From Janthinobacterium saanense (GTDB taxonomy: Bacteria; Pseudomonadota; Gammaproteobacteria; Burkholderiales; Burkholderiaceae_D): a stretch of 64,000 nucleotides of DNA. The DNA is taken from contig NZ_JACHCI010000027.1 in assembly GCF_014200675.1 (NCBI RefSeq), positions 1 to 64,000 on the forward strand, written 5' to 3'. Shown here in pieces: positions 31,469 to 39,678 of the stretch; position 1 is the stretch's first letter; every line of letters begins with the position of its first letter. The notes under the pieces are model-generated. The model was given only the letters and a program-made list of their open reading frames with translations. It did not search any database and was not told the origin of the DNA. The translations under genes and the position numbers were made by a program.

Positions 31469-32770
31469 ATGGCTGATGCGCGCGCCCAGCTGTTCGCCCT
31501 GGTGGACGTCAATAATTGCTACGTGTCATGTGAGCGGGCGATGAATCCGCGGCTGCGTGATGTTCCGGTGGTGGTGCTGTCGAACAATGACGGATGCGCC
31601 GTGGCCAGGTCGAATGAGGTGAAGGCGCTCGGGGTGAGCATGGGGGAACCGTGGCATAAATTACAGGACCTGGCGCGCCAGCACGGAATTGTGGCGTTGA
31701 GCAGTAATTACGCGCTCTATGCCGATTTTAGCAACCGCATCATGACGATCCTGCGCACCTACAGCCCGCACGTCGAGGTCTACAGCATCGATGAGGCCTT
31801 CCTGAGCCTGAACGGCATGGGCGGGCTGTGGGACACGCCTACGGCCATGGGCCAGGATATCCGCGCCAAGATACTCCAGTGGACCAGCCTGCCGGTGTGC
31901 GTGGGCGTGGGCGCATCGAAGACGCAAGCAAAGCTGGCCAACCACATCGCCAAGAAGTTTGCCCTGTTCAACAGCGTGTGCGATCTTTCCACGATGTCGG
32001 CCGCCCGCATGTTCTGGCTATTCTCCCGCATCGACGTCGGCGAGGTGTGGGGCGTGGGCCGGCGCATCGGCGACAAGCTGCGCGCCATGGGTATCAATTC
32101 GGTGCAGGACCTGAAAGAAGCCAGCCCGCGCGACATGCGTGCTAAGTTCGGGGTCGTGATGGAGCGCACATGCAACGAGATTCGGGGCATTTCCTGCCTG
32201 GCCCTGGAAGAGGTGGCGCCACCACGCAAGGAAATCGTCAGCTCCAAGTCCTTCGGCGCCATGGTGGCCAGCATCGACGAACTGGGCCAGGCCGTGACGT
32301 CCTATGTCACGCGCGCCAGTGAGAAGCTGCGGTCGCAGGATTCGGTCTGTGGGGCCGTCCACGTCTTTATACAGACCAACCCTTTTCGCAAAATGGACTT
32401 GCAGTACAGCAATGGCCTGACCGTGCCCTTGATTGTGCCGACGGACGATAGTCGCGTGCTGGCCGGCGCCGCCCTGCATGGCTTGGAACGGATATTCATC
32501 GAAGGCTTCCGCTACAAGAAGGCTGGCGTGATGCTGTTGGACCTGTCGCCCAAGAGCATGCTACAGGGCGTGCTGTTTGATGAAGCGCGCCCGCGCGAAC
32601 CCGCTGTCAAGGTGATGGCGGCGCTCGATGCGCTGAACGATCGGTTCGGGCGGGACTCGGTGACGCTCGCGTCGGCAGGCCTGGCCCCGCGCTGGGCGAT
32701 GCGCTCCGGCAATAAGACGCCCTGCTATACAACCAGGTGGGACGAGTTGCCAAAAGCCAATGCCAGATGA
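31469..32770 (+). CDS. umuC: UmuC-like Y-family DNA polymerase, 433 aa
   Basis: The catalytic palm residues are visible in FALVDVNNCYVSCERA and in YSIDEAFLSL. The fingers region SNNDGCAVARSNEVKALG and the thumb helix-hairpin-helix (GEVWGVGRRIGDKLRAMGI) follow in family order. The length equals that of standard UmuC. With UmuD' it makes error-prone polymerase V for lesion bypass. Carriage on a mobile element gives SOS mutagenesis independent of the host copy. Confidence 0.95.
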   Translation: MADARAQLFALVDVNNCYVSCERAMNPRLRDVPVVVLSNNDGCAVARSNEVKALGVSMGEPWHKLQDLARQHGIVALSSNYALYADFSNRIMTILRTYSPHVEVYSIDEAFLSLNGMGGLWDTPTAMGQDIRAKILQWTSLPVCVGVGASKTQAKLANHIAKKFALFNSVCDLSTMSAARMFWLFSRIDVGEVWGVGRRIGDKLRAMGINSVQDLKEASPRDMRAKFGVVMERTCNEIRGISCLALEEVAPPRKEIVSSKSFGAMVASIDELGQAVTSYVTRASEKLRSQDSVCGAVHVFIQTNPFRKMDLQYSNGLTVPLIVPTDDSRVLAGAALHGLERIFIEGFRYKKAGVMLLDLSPKSMLQGVLFDEARPREPAVKVMAALDALNDRFGRDSVTLASAGLAPRWAMRSGNKTPCYTTRWDELPKANAR

Positions 32771-32801
32771 GTGGCCACCCAAACGGCACCAGAGTTCCCC
32801 A

Positions 32802-33044
32802 TCATTTCAACACCGGTACCATGCTGCTCTTCCCTAGCTGGCGGCGATACAAAATCTCGATCCGGTAATCGCCATGCATCGCGCCGGCTATCTCGGTCGC
32901 GGTGGCCAGCTGTTCTCTGGCGCTTTCGAGCCTGTTCACCTGACGCATGACACTGGTTTGAAGCGAATCCACGCCCACAAGTTTGTCAATTCGGGCTGAC
33001 AGCATAGCCAAAGCGCTACCCATTGTAAAAGTAGCTGGAATCAT
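32802..33044 (-). CDS. Small helical phage protein, 80 aa
   Basis: Coupled by ATGA to the gene before it. It is a helical protein (SALAMLSARIDKLVG, VMRQVNRLESAREQLATATE), ending in a basic beta-like tail (YRIEILYRRQLGKSS). It is the last gene of a minus-strand early operon and converges on umuC. Unknown function. Confidence 0.6.
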   Translation of the reverse strand: MIPATFTMGSALAMLSARIDKLVGVDSLQTSVMRQVNRLESAREQLATATEIAGAMHGDYRIEILYRRQLGKSSMVPVLK

Positions 33045-33298
33045 TTAAGGCCCAGCGCTTTCCTCGCCTCCTTGATGCCAGCCAGTGCCGGCGGCACCTG
33101 TGCACGGATAAGCGAAAACAGCTCCCGCATATCGCGCTCGAAGGGCTGCATGTAGGCCTTGCCCAGCTTCACGTAGAAGGCCTTGAAGAAATTGTCAGGC
33201 CCGTAGCCGGCCAAGGCATCCAGTGCGCGCAGCTGGCCCTCGGTGAGCTCGATGCTGGCCGTGATACTGACGCTGGTATTGATCTTGATGTCGCTCAC
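33041..33298 (-). CDS. Small phage protein, 85 aa, GTG start
   Basis: The GTG start shares GTGA with the stop of the NinX-like gene and follows GAAGGA. The peptide has a Thr/Ser beta start (SVSITASIELTEGQLRAL) and a helical rest (FKAFYVKLGKAYMQPFERDM). A longer same-frame ORF upstream is an Arg-rich antiframe of the preceding gene and was not used. No known family. Confidence 0.65.
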   Translation of the reverse strand: MSDIKINTSVSITASIELTEGQLRALDALAGYGPDNFFKAFYVKLGKAYMQPFERDMRELFSLIRAQVPPALAGIKEARKALGLK

Positions 33299-33666
33299 AA
33301 TGTTCCTTCGCATGCTGGGACGTTCTCGCCCAAGGTTGACTGGGCCACATCCGGCACGTCGGCGCCGAAGACGGCCGCCACGTAGGCCCGCATGGCCGCT
33401 TCCAGCCCGGTTGCGCCGGCCTGCCATCCGCAGTAGGTCGCTTCCCAGCCGCCCAGGTAGGGGCCGATGCGCACGCCAATGCGGTCGATGATGGGCCAGC
33501 TGACGGCCGGGTTGGTCGATGGGTCGAACCGCTGCTTGCCGCCGCGCACGCAGATCAGCATATCGGTGCGCGGCACCAGCTGGATGCGCAGCTGGTCGGC
33601 CGGGATGCCCTCGGCACGCCCTACCCAGTAATCGAGCAACGCATCGGTAAGCAGGGATACCCTCAT
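33295..33666 (-). CDS. NinX/DUF2591-like phage protein, 123 aa
   Basis: The protein shows the pattern of the DUF2591 family: LLDYWVGRAEG near the N-terminus, a beta part, then FDPSTNPAVSWPIIDRI and MRAYVAAVFGADVP. Such proteins occur in the nin or accessory regions of lambdoid phages; their function is unknown. It is coupled by ATGA to the gene upstream and GTGA to the gene downstream. Confidence 0.75.
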   Translation of the reverse strand: MRVSLLTDALLDYWVGRAEGIPADQLRIQLVPRTDMLICVRGGKQRFDPSTNPAVSWPIIDRIGVRIGPYLGGWEATYCGWQAGATGLEAAMRAYVAAVFGADVPDVAQSTLGENVPACEGTL

Positions 33667-34298
33667 GCTTGCACCCCACGTTTCAGCATCTTGTCGATGT
33701 CAGCGATGATTTCGGCCTGCGTTCCGCGCGGTCCGAAGTCCACAATCGTGTCGCGCGCCTCCCGCAACAAGTTAAGCGCCGGGTCTGTCCACACGGACGG
33801 ATGAATACTCAGCGCGCTCGATGCCGGGCATGGTGATATGGAGTCTCGCCGCAGTTTGAGGAGAGCCCGTGCAATGTTCTCGCCTTCGTCCACCATCCGA
33901 TCCCGCACGCCACGGCCAGCCAGCAGCGCATCAAGGGGGATGCCGGTCATTTTGATGACCAGACGAGATGCCACCTGCATTGCCTCACTCCATACCTGGT
34001 CAATAGAGGTCTGCAGGACATCGACAGCGTTAATGAGTGCTGGCGGCTCGAATGGCCCCACAGCGCAGTCCTCACGCAGTGGACTACCCTGTAGTGCGTT
34101 CATCACTTTCATCAGGGCAGCATATGCGGCGCCGGCGTCCTCCACCAGCTCGCCCTGGTACATCATGCCCTTTGCGGTGAGGCGCAGTTCGTTCGGACCC
34201 GGATGAAACACGAAGTCGTGGATGATGGGCTGTCCCATCGTAATCGAACCGGCGGCAAGAACGTCCGTGGGTATGCCGATACGGTACTGGCTGCTCAT
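33663..34298 (-). CDS. Phage hypothetical protein, 211 aa
   Basis: Both ends overlap neighbours by ATGA. The N-terminal half is beta-like (ITMGQPIIHDFVFHPGPNELRL); the C-terminal half is helical with AEIIADIDKMLKRG at the end. No motif allows a family call. Operon position suggests an accessory early gene. Confidence 0.6.
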   Translation of the reverse strand: MSSQYRIGIPTDVLAAGSITMGQPIIHDFVFHPGPNELRLTAKGMMYQGELVEDAGAAYAALMKVMNALQGSPLREDCAVGPFEPPALINAVDVLQTSIDQVWSEAMQVASRLVIKMTGIPLDALLAGRGVRDRMVDEGENIARALLKLRRDSISPCPASSALSIHPSVWTDPALNLLREARDTIVDFGPRGTQAEIIADIDKMLKRGVQA

Positions 34299-35005
34299 GC
34301 GGCGACTTCTGCACGGCGTGCCTTGGCGCGCTTGCGTGCACCGCCATGGCCTTGCCGCTTACTGGGAACAGTTCGGAGGTCAAGAACATGGCCTTGCCGA
34401 TCGATCTTGACAGTTGCCGAGTGATCGCCGCCCACCTTCCCCAGGTCCGTGCCGATAATTACCGCTTTAGACGGAATTGCCAGGTTTATTGATTCGCTGT
34501 CAGGCCGCTGGAGCTCCGCCCACAATCGGGCCTGTCCGTGCGCAAGGGCGATAAATTCGGCAGCGGTACTCGTATCGCATTTGCTTGTGGGTGTTACATC
34601 CGCTTGCTTGAAGAGATCCTTGATCGCAACGTTGTCGATAGCGACCATTCCCCCAGGAGAGATAGTCACCTTGCGGACGGACAGGCCATAAGCCAGTGCG
34701 TCGCGCATGTGGTTCGCATCCGTGCGCTCGGCGCGCTCCATCATCGCCTTACCAATGGCTATCAGTTCCGGGTCAACCGCACAGGTTGCCAAAGGTTTGA
34801 TCAGGGCGCCTTGAGTCTTTTTTGCTTTCGTTTTCACCAGCAAGTAGGCATGCACCATCAATGCTACGGCGGGGAGGATAAAGATCGCCAGGTTGAGGTA
34901 GCTGAACACGGGCAACTGGTGAGCTGCTTGCATGGAACTTACCGCCGCATGAAGAACGGTCAGGACGAGTAAGGCGGTGGTAATGCCGAAGTGAGTGAGG
35001 CGCAT
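34295..35005 (-). CDS. Membrane protein with two N-terminal helices, 236 aa
   Basis: ATG 35005 (MRLTHFG) is preferred over one three codons upstream. Two hydrophobic segments lie at about 8-25 (ITTALLVLTVLHAAVSSM) and 37-58 (YLNLAIFILPAVALMVHAYLL). A soluble domain of about 170 residues with a Lys/Arg-rich tail follows (KRQGHGGARKRAKARR). A cytoplasmic domain anchored in the inner membrane is inferred. Family unknown. Confidence 0.6.
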   Translation of the reverse strand: MRLTHFGITTALLVLTVLHAAVSSMQAAHQLPVFSYLNLAIFILPAVALMVHAYLLVKTKAKKTQGALIKPLATCAVDPELIAIGKAMMERAERTDANHMRDALAYGLSVRKVTISPGGMVAIDNVAIKDLFKQADVTPTSKCDTSTAAEFIALAHGQARLWAELQRPDSESINLAIPSKAVIIGTDLGKVGGDHSATVKIDRQGHVLDLRTVPSKRQGHGGARKRAKARRAEVAA

Positions 35006-35023
35006 GATTATCAATCCAGGGGG

Positions 35024-35248
35024 TTAGGCGAAGGGGAATGCTTGGCGCACGGCTGTGGTGCTGCGCTTGAGGTAACAAGGCAGGCGCAGGCCGCGCCAAT
35101 CGATGAAGGTCTGCCCGTGGCACGCCAAGCCGGACAGGGCCTTGGCGAAGTAGCTATGGAAGCCCTGACGGGTGAAGATCGCCGGCGACGGGCGGGCGTA
35201 GATCATCGCGTGCGGCCAGACGAATGGGAAGGATGCGGATTTGGTCAT
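35024..35248 (-). CDS. Small hypothetical protein, 74 aa
   Basis: Start MTKSASFPFVWPHAMIYARP follows GAAAGATAACTCC, a weak ribosome-binding site. The sequence is rich in aromatic residues, and a Cys-His-Gly (LACHGQTFIDWRGLRLPCY) gives two cysteines. It lies between the membrane-protein gene and the SPFH gene on the same strand. Unknown. Confidence 0.55.
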   Translation of the reverse strand: MTKSASFPFVWPHAMIYARPSPAIFTRQGFHSYFAKALSGLACHGQTFIDWRGLRLPCYLKRSTTAVRQAFPFA

Positions 35249-35294
35249 GGAGTTATCTTTCGACGTGCCGCGCACAATGCGCACGGCACTGTTT

Positions 35295-36236
35295 TTACTT
35301 GCTCATGTTGAGGAAAGGGATCGGAGCGCCCGAATACATGTTCTGTGGCAAGGCGCCGTCCCAGCGCTCGGCCTTGACCTTCTCGACTTCAATGCGGCGC
35401 AGTTCGAGCACATCCTTGCTTTGGGCCAGAGCGGAGTTCTGGATACGCAGGGCATCGGCTTGGGCGGTTGCTACCTTCAAGTTCGCATACGCTTCGCCAT
35501 CCGCCTTGGCCTTGAGCGCGCTCGCTTCGGCTTCGGCAATCGCCACCTTCTGCTTCTGTTCCGATTCCACGGTGCGCAACTTGTTTTCGGCGCCCAGACG
35601 CAGCTGTTCCTGGGTAACTTTTTCGCTGATCGCCTTCATGTAATCGCCGCCGAACGAGAAATTGCGCATATCGATGTTGATCACCTGGGCGCCGTACATT
35701 TCCAACTTGACCGACAGCGCGGTTGCGATATCAGCCGATACTTGCGCGCGCTTGGCGATCAGGTCAGGCGCGTTGTAGCGGGCCGTCACGGCCTTAAACG
35801 CTTCCTGCGTGGCAGTTTGAACGTAGGAAGACAGATCGCCGTCATGGCTATACTTCTCGTAGACCTCGGCCACCTTCGCTACCTTGATGCTGTAGCGCAC
35901 GGTCATGCTGACCTTGACCGGCTGGGTATCTGACGTATTGCCATCCGCGTTCTCGATGCTGGCCGTCTCGGCACGCACGCTGAACAGTGCGAGCTTTTCC
36001 CATGGCGCCAAAATGACCAGGCCTTCGTTCTGGATACCTTTGATGGCGCCGAACTGGGTGACAACGCCGCGCGAGCCGGTAGGCACGGTGCGGAATGGCC
36101 AATAAGCCAGCAGCATCACCAGGATGAGCAGCGCGCCGATAACGTCGCGCGCGATGGCAAAGGAGTTGAGAGCTTTATGGGCTGGCGTGTAGTCGCCGGC
36201 AGGAACATCCTTGGTATAGCGTTGTGCAAATTTCAT
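35295..36236 (-). CDS. SPFH/prohibitin-like membrane protein, 313 aa
   Basis: One N-terminal membrane helix (VIGALLILVMLLAYWPF) is followed by the SPFH core (VPTGSRGVVTQFGAIKG, VKVSMTVRYSIKVAKV, QTATQEAFKAVTARY, INIDMRNFSFGGDYMKAI). A long coiled coil rich in Ala, Glu and Lys comes next. This matches prohibitin/HflC-like proteins, which form membrane scaffolds and control proteases. In a phage it could control host FtsH-type proteolysis or membrane entry, but this is inference. Confidence 0.85.
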   Translation of the reverse strand: MKFAQRYTKDVPAGDYTPAHKALNSFAIARDVIGALLILVMLLAYWPFRTVPTGSRGVVTQFGAIKGIQNEGLVILAPWEKLALFSVRAETASIENADGNTSDTQPVKVSMTVRYSIKVAKVAEVYEKYSHDGDLSSYVQTATQEAFKAVTARYNAPDLIAKRAQVSADIATALSVKLEMYGAQVINIDMRNFSFGGDYMKAISEKVTQEQLRLGAENKLRTVESEQKQKVAIAEAEASALKAKADGEAYANLKVATAQADALRIQNSALAQSKDVLELRRIEVEKVKAERWDGALPQNMYSGAPIPFLNMSK

Positions 36237-36283
36237 TAATTACTTTCTTTTGATGCCGCGCAGATCGGGGCGCGGCTTCCCGT

Positions 36284-36589
36284 TTAGCGCATGGCACCTT
36301 CGAAAGCTGCCTGAGCTGCTTTGTACTCATCGGAATCCGGTAGCGCGCCCTCGTAGGGCAGATACACCCGCGCGGTGTAGTCCATCCTGGTGAACAGCAC
36401 ATCGACAGGGTCGTGGCCGTTGCATTCTTTGTTGAATGGTGCAAACAGGTGCGTCCACGGCCCAGGCTGGCCATCAATTATGTCGAGCTTGAGGTGATCG
36501 AGCTTGTTCGCCCAACGTGGCATACGCAGCCGATTGATGCCGCGCGCGGCGGCCTCATCGATGGAGATAAGGATGGTCGTGGCGGTCAC
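36284..36589 (-). CDS. Small phage protein, 101 aa, GTG start
   Basis: The GTG start shares GTGA with the previous stop and has AAGGAAT 5-6 nt upstream. Compact alpha/beta sequence (TATTILISIDEAAARGINRL, WTHLFAPFNKECNGHDPVDV, VYLPYEGALPDSDEYKA). Part of an overlapping early-gene chain. No recognised family. Confidence 0.6.
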   Translation of the reverse strand: MTATTILISIDEAAARGINRLRMPRWANKLDHLKLDIIDGQPGPWTHLFAPFNKECNGHDPVDVLFTRMDYTARVYLPYEGALPDSDEYKAAQAAFEGAMR

Positions 36590-36831
36590 AGGGATTCCTT
36601 CCATGCGAGGAATGGCGCGCGCACCAGGGTATGGAAGCGCTGGCCAGCCGCTTCATTGGTGTCGAGTTCCACGCGCGACTTCACCTGGCAGGTGGTGGTG
36701 ATGAAGTCTTTGGCGGCATCGGCGGAAGCGATCACGGCAGGGCTGTTGAAGTCGGCCCACTGCCAGAATTGCGGGTCGCGGCAGAACACGCACGCGATGA
36801 TGCACAGGTCGCGGGGATTGGCGGCCGTCAT
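36586..36831 (-). CDS. Small phage protein, 81 aa
   Basis: The start at 36831 shares ATGA with the stop of the gene upstream. The segment LCIIACVFCRDPQFWQWADF and the tail QRFHTLVRAPFLAWKESL resemble short phage proteins that carry a FWxW pattern near the N-terminus. Function unknown; coupled on both sides. Confidence 0.6.
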   Translation of the reverse strand: MTAANPRDLCIIACVFCRDPQFWQWADFNSPAVIASADAAKDFITTTCQVKSRVELDTNEAAGQRFHTLVRAPFLAWKESL

Positions 36832-37403
36832 GCGCTGGCCCCCTTCGCCGTTGCTGTGCTGCTGTCGAGAACGCGGCGAGGTATAGGGCGTGCGTTCCAG
36901 CCCTGCCAAGCACATTCAACGTCCCTATTGCGATACCGTCCCCCTGGATGCCGATCAACGGAACCATGGCCGCCATAGAGGATGGTTTGCTCAAACAGCC
37001 CACGCGGGCCGTGGTCATTTACCGCCAGTTTGATTTGCAGCTCCGCGCGTGGGAAGCGGGACATGCACGGCCCAAGTTCCCATTGGTCAATGTTTTGCTT
37101 GGCGAAGTAGCGGTCGACCAGGTGAGCGGCGGCGATGACATCGGCTGGCGGCATTGGGTGAAATTGCGGGCGCAGGTCAGGGTCGCACACCTCGTAACGG
37201 CGCTCAAAATCATGCTTGCTCATCAGTTCTGTTTCGCCGCCCGGGTGTTCGAGGAAGAAGTCGCCAGGAGATGCACTACCGTACTTGAGACGGCCCCGCC
37301 CATCGGCGAATTGAACGTAGACCGACCCGCCGCTCTGGTAGTTGACCCAAGTGATGGGCGTCGCCATGACCCCCGCCGGCTTTAGGTGGTGGGTTACTTG
37401 CAT
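36828..37403 (-). CDS. Phage early protein, 191 aa, related to the gene at 37394
   Basis: The start at 37403 lies within the end of the upstream gene. The N-terminal half shares with that gene a pattern of a beta part, then PGDFFLEHPGG, then FERRYEVCDP. The C-terminal half includes AAHLVDRYFAKQNIDQW and an Arg-rich tail. The two look like diverged tandem copies. Role unknown. Confidence 0.6.
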   Translation of the reverse strand: MQVTHHLKPAGVMATPITWVNYQSGGSVYVQFADGRGRLKYGSASPGDFFLEHPGGETELMSKHDFERRYEVCDPDLRPQFHPMPPADVIAAAHLVDRYFAKQNIDQWELGPCMSRFPRAELQIKLAVNDHGPRGLFEQTILYGGHGSVDRHPGGRYRNRDVECAWQGWNARPIPRRVLDSSTATAKGASA

Positions 37404-37666
37404 GGCGGCCGCTTCCTGTGGGTGGTGCGCGCTTTGATGACCGGGTTGCATTCCTCATAGGCGAGGTCAAACGCTTCCTTGGTCATGGTGAAGCTGCCGC
37501 CCAAGTTGGGCGAGACAGCAATGTCGCCAACAGTAGGCTTGTCGGCCGAGGCGAGCATGCCCCCGTCGGCAAGTGCGGAAAAGAAGCGGCGAGGCGCGCC
37601 CTCTTCTACGCGGACAATCGCCGAGGCATGAACGCCGTCAGGGTCCGGTTGCGGGTTTGGTTGCAT
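37394..37666 (-). CDS. Phage early protein, 90 aa, paralogue of the next gene
   Basis: The start at 37666 follows a strong AGGAGATAACAATA. A longer frame reaches 38068 but crosses the attP-like region. The protein has VGDIAVSPNLGGSFTMTKEA followed by FDLAYEECNP, matching the same positions of the downstream neighbour. It ends with a basic tail. Unknown function. Confidence 0.65.
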   Translation of the reverse strand: MQPNPQPDPDGVHASAIVRVEEGAPRRFFSALADGGMLASADKPTVGDIAVSPNLGGSFTMTKEAFDLAYEECNPVIKARTTHRKRPPCK

Positions 37667-37704
37667 TATTGTTATCTCCTGTCGAAGGGGGTTGGTGAAG
37701 TGGG

Positions 37705-38030
37705 CAGGTTGCACAGTTCGCGCTTGTGCAACTTTTTGTGTAACCGTGGTTTGTGTAACTTTTAGAGGGTCTTCCAACAGGTCCGATTTTTCGATGAAGA
37801 CGGCGCCGCGCGGCCTGCCCTGCAGCTGTTCTGCATGAACCCCTGGCGCAGAGCTAACCCATTGATATTGCTTATGATTCGTGCTTTTCGATGCAAGCAT
37901 TCGTGCGCGGTCGCCGGGCCGTGGAACAATTGCCTTCGCATCAACTTGATGGTTGCGATTTTGGTTGCGCAACCGCTGTGCAACCAGCGGCGCAACTGCC
38001 GAATTTCCCAGGAGCGGCGCGCAACCGGGA
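37705..38030. other. attP-like region with repeated GTTRCRCAR sites
   Basis: Beside the integrase gene, two clusters of a short motif lie about 190 nt apart. The left cluster has GTTGCACAG (37708, plus), and on the minus strand GTTGCACAAG (37723-37732), GTTACACAAA (37735-37744) and GTTACACAAA (37750-37759). The right cluster has GTTGCGCAAC (37964-37973), GTTGCACAG (about 37977-37984), GTTGCGCC (about 37989-37995) and GTTGCGCGC (about 38019-38026). This is how arm sites of a lambda-type integrase flank a core site. An ORF in this stretch, coupled to int by ATGA, may be fortuitous. Confidence 0.5.
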
Positions 38031-38064
38031 AATTGACACTGATGATTTCGTATTGTCGGGTTCT

Positions 38065-39132
38065 TCATGTGGCTACAGGCTCTCCGGGAAGGTCCGCGCC
38101 CGATTCGCGCCCACCGAAACGTATCTTCGATTCAATGCGGTCCTGTGCGGCCCCAGCGGTGTCCATGTTGATTTCCAGATAACGCATGGTGGTGGCCGAA
38201 TCCTTGTGCCGCATCATTGCCTGGATGGTTTGAATGGGCGTGCCTTCCTCGGACAACAGGGTTGCGCACGTCCCGCGCAGCCGGTGCGGTGTGATACCGG
38301 TGAGCCCGGTGATCGCATTGGCCTTGCGCATCGCGTGACGCGCATATCCCTCTGGAAGTTGTCCGCGTCGACGAGATGGCGCTACCAGCCCTTCTACCTT
38401 GCGGCGAGCCTGTAAGTACTCCGCCAGCCAGCCAGGCATACGGATCGGCACTGCTTCCTTGCCCTTGGTGATACCGGGCGTGTAGGTGCCACGCTCCCAA
38501 TCCACCCACTCCCAGCGCGCGCTGGCCGCTTCCGATTCGCGCAGGCCCAGTCCGTACATGAGCCGCACGGCAATGCCGACGGAGGAATTGCGGCCGGTGG
38601 CGGTATCCAAGGCGCTGAACCATGCATCGGTCAGCGCCAGGGGCAGAATCTTGCGGGGCGTTTTTTGCTCAGGCAGCATCGCTATATCCCATGGCAAGGA
38701 CGGCAACACATTGCGCTTGACGGCCCAGTTCACCAGCAGCCGCAAAATGCGCAGCCAGTGGTTGCCAGATGCGGGCTTGCGCGTGGCCAGGTGCTTATTG
38801 CGGGCTACCTCGACCCGAAGCGTATTGAGCTGGTCGATCGGCAGCGGGCCCATGCCGTACAGGTGGTTGCGCTTGAACGTGCTGATTCCCCGCCGATGTG
38901 ATGCGCTGGCCACAGGGCCGCGTATCTCTTCCCACTCGGCGATCAGCGCATCGAGCGTGGGCATGATGTGCCCTCCGTTCACACGGATCAGCGCAGCAGC
39001 GTAGGCCAGATTGGCGATGGCCTGCGCGCGCCGCTTATCTCGCTCGCGGGTGCTGCGTTGGACGCGGGGCAATGGCGCGAGACGGAACCGATAGTGGTAC
39101 AGGCGGCCGCGCAGGAAGACGGTGCAGGTCAT
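38065..39132 (-). CDS. int: Tyrosine integrase, 355 aa
   Basis: Catalytic residues are in family order: Arg in YGLGLRESEAA, Lys in ITKGKEAVP, His-x-x-Arg in ITPHRLRGTCA, His in MMRHKDSATT, and the nucleophile Tyr in TMRYLEIN. An N-terminal arm-binding-like basic region and a SAM-like core-binding domain precede them. The adjacent repeat-rich segment is a likely attP. With parAB present, integration may be an alternative to plasmid life, or this may be a dimer-resolution enzyme. Confidence 0.9.
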   Translation of the reverse strand: MTCTVFLRGRLYHYRFRLAPLPRVQRSTRERDKRRAQAIANLAYAAALIRVNGGHIMPTLDALIAEWEEIRGPVASASHRRGISTFKRNHLYGMGPLPIDQLNTLRVEVARNKHLATRKPASGNHWLRILRLLVNWAVKRNVLPSLPWDIAMLPEQKTPRKILPLALTDAWFSALDTATGRNSSVGIAVRLMYGLGLRESEAASARWEWVDWERGTYTPGITKGKEAVPIRMPGWLAEYLQARRKVEGLVAPSRRRGQLPEGYARHAMRKANAITGLTGITPHRLRGTCATLLSEEGTPIQTIQAMMRHKDSATTMRYLEINMDTAGAAQDRIESKIRFGGRESGADLPGEPVAT

Positions 39133-39177
39133 GGTTGGCGATTGGCGTGGATGAGATGGTGGCCGGGCATGACGCGG

Positions 39178-39609
39178 TCAGTCCTCGTCAGCGATGGCAA
39201 GGGCAACGTGCTTGGCGGTGCTCGCTTGCATATCCTGGTGCGCCCGCTTGAGGCTGGGGTAGAGCTTGAATGCACGGTGGCCGAAGCGCCGCACCAGGTC
39301 GTAATAGGTACGCAAGCCGACGCCCAGCTGGTCCGCCGTGCGTTTCACCACCTGATGTGGCTTGAGGTAGAAGCATTCGAAGGCCAGCCACTCGCGCTGG
39401 TACTTCGCCACGTCGCGCAGCGTGTGCACGGCCATGTTGAAATATTGCATGTCAGGGTCATTGCGGGCGTTTGGCTCACGACCGGAGCCGCCGCCTGAAG
39501 CGACAGCACCCAGCACGCCATGGCTCACGGACTTGATGTAGAAGTGGCGCGTCTCGCACCAGCGCACCCAATCCCAGCAATGTTGTACAACCGGATCCTT
39601 CGATTTCAT
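39178..39609 (-). CDS. HTH protein resembling phage antitermination/Q-type regulators, 143 aa
   Basis: The start follows GGAGGCGGG. The C-terminal half has a helix-turn-helix-like element (VKRTADQLGVGLRTYYDLV) after LAFECFYLKPHQ, a layout seen in DUF1133/Q-like late regulators. It stands alone after int, and a 10-nt motif shared with two other genes lies 52 nt before it. An activator or antiterminator of late genes is a reasonable guess only. Confidence 0.5.
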   Translation of the reverse strand: MKSKDPVVQHCWDWVRWCETRHFYIKSVSHGVLGAVASGGGSGREPNARNDPDMQYFNMAVHTLRDVAKYQREWLAFECFYLKPHQVVKRTADQLGVGLRTYYDLVRRFGHRAFKLYPSLKRAHQDMQASTAKHVALAIADED

Positions 39610-39660
39610 TCAGCCCGCCTCCATTATCAACGGAGGGCAGTCTAAATGCGGTTCTTGAAA

Positions 39661-39670
39661 AACTTAGATT
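39661..39670 (-). promoter_or_regulatory. AATCTAAGTT motif upstream of the gene at 39609
   Basis: On the minus strand GATAATCTAAGTTTTTC lies about 52 nt before the start codon of the HTH gene. It may include a -10 (GATAAT). It is the second of three copies, at matching distances from their genes. Confidence 0.35.
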
Positions 39671-39678
39671 ATCGGCAG

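Noticed and set aside
37667..38068. Upstream extension of the gene at 37394 to ATG 38068
   Set aside because: It shares ATGA with int, but a strong Shine-Dalgarno lies before 37666, the paralogue lacks this part, and the stretch is full of attP-like repeats.
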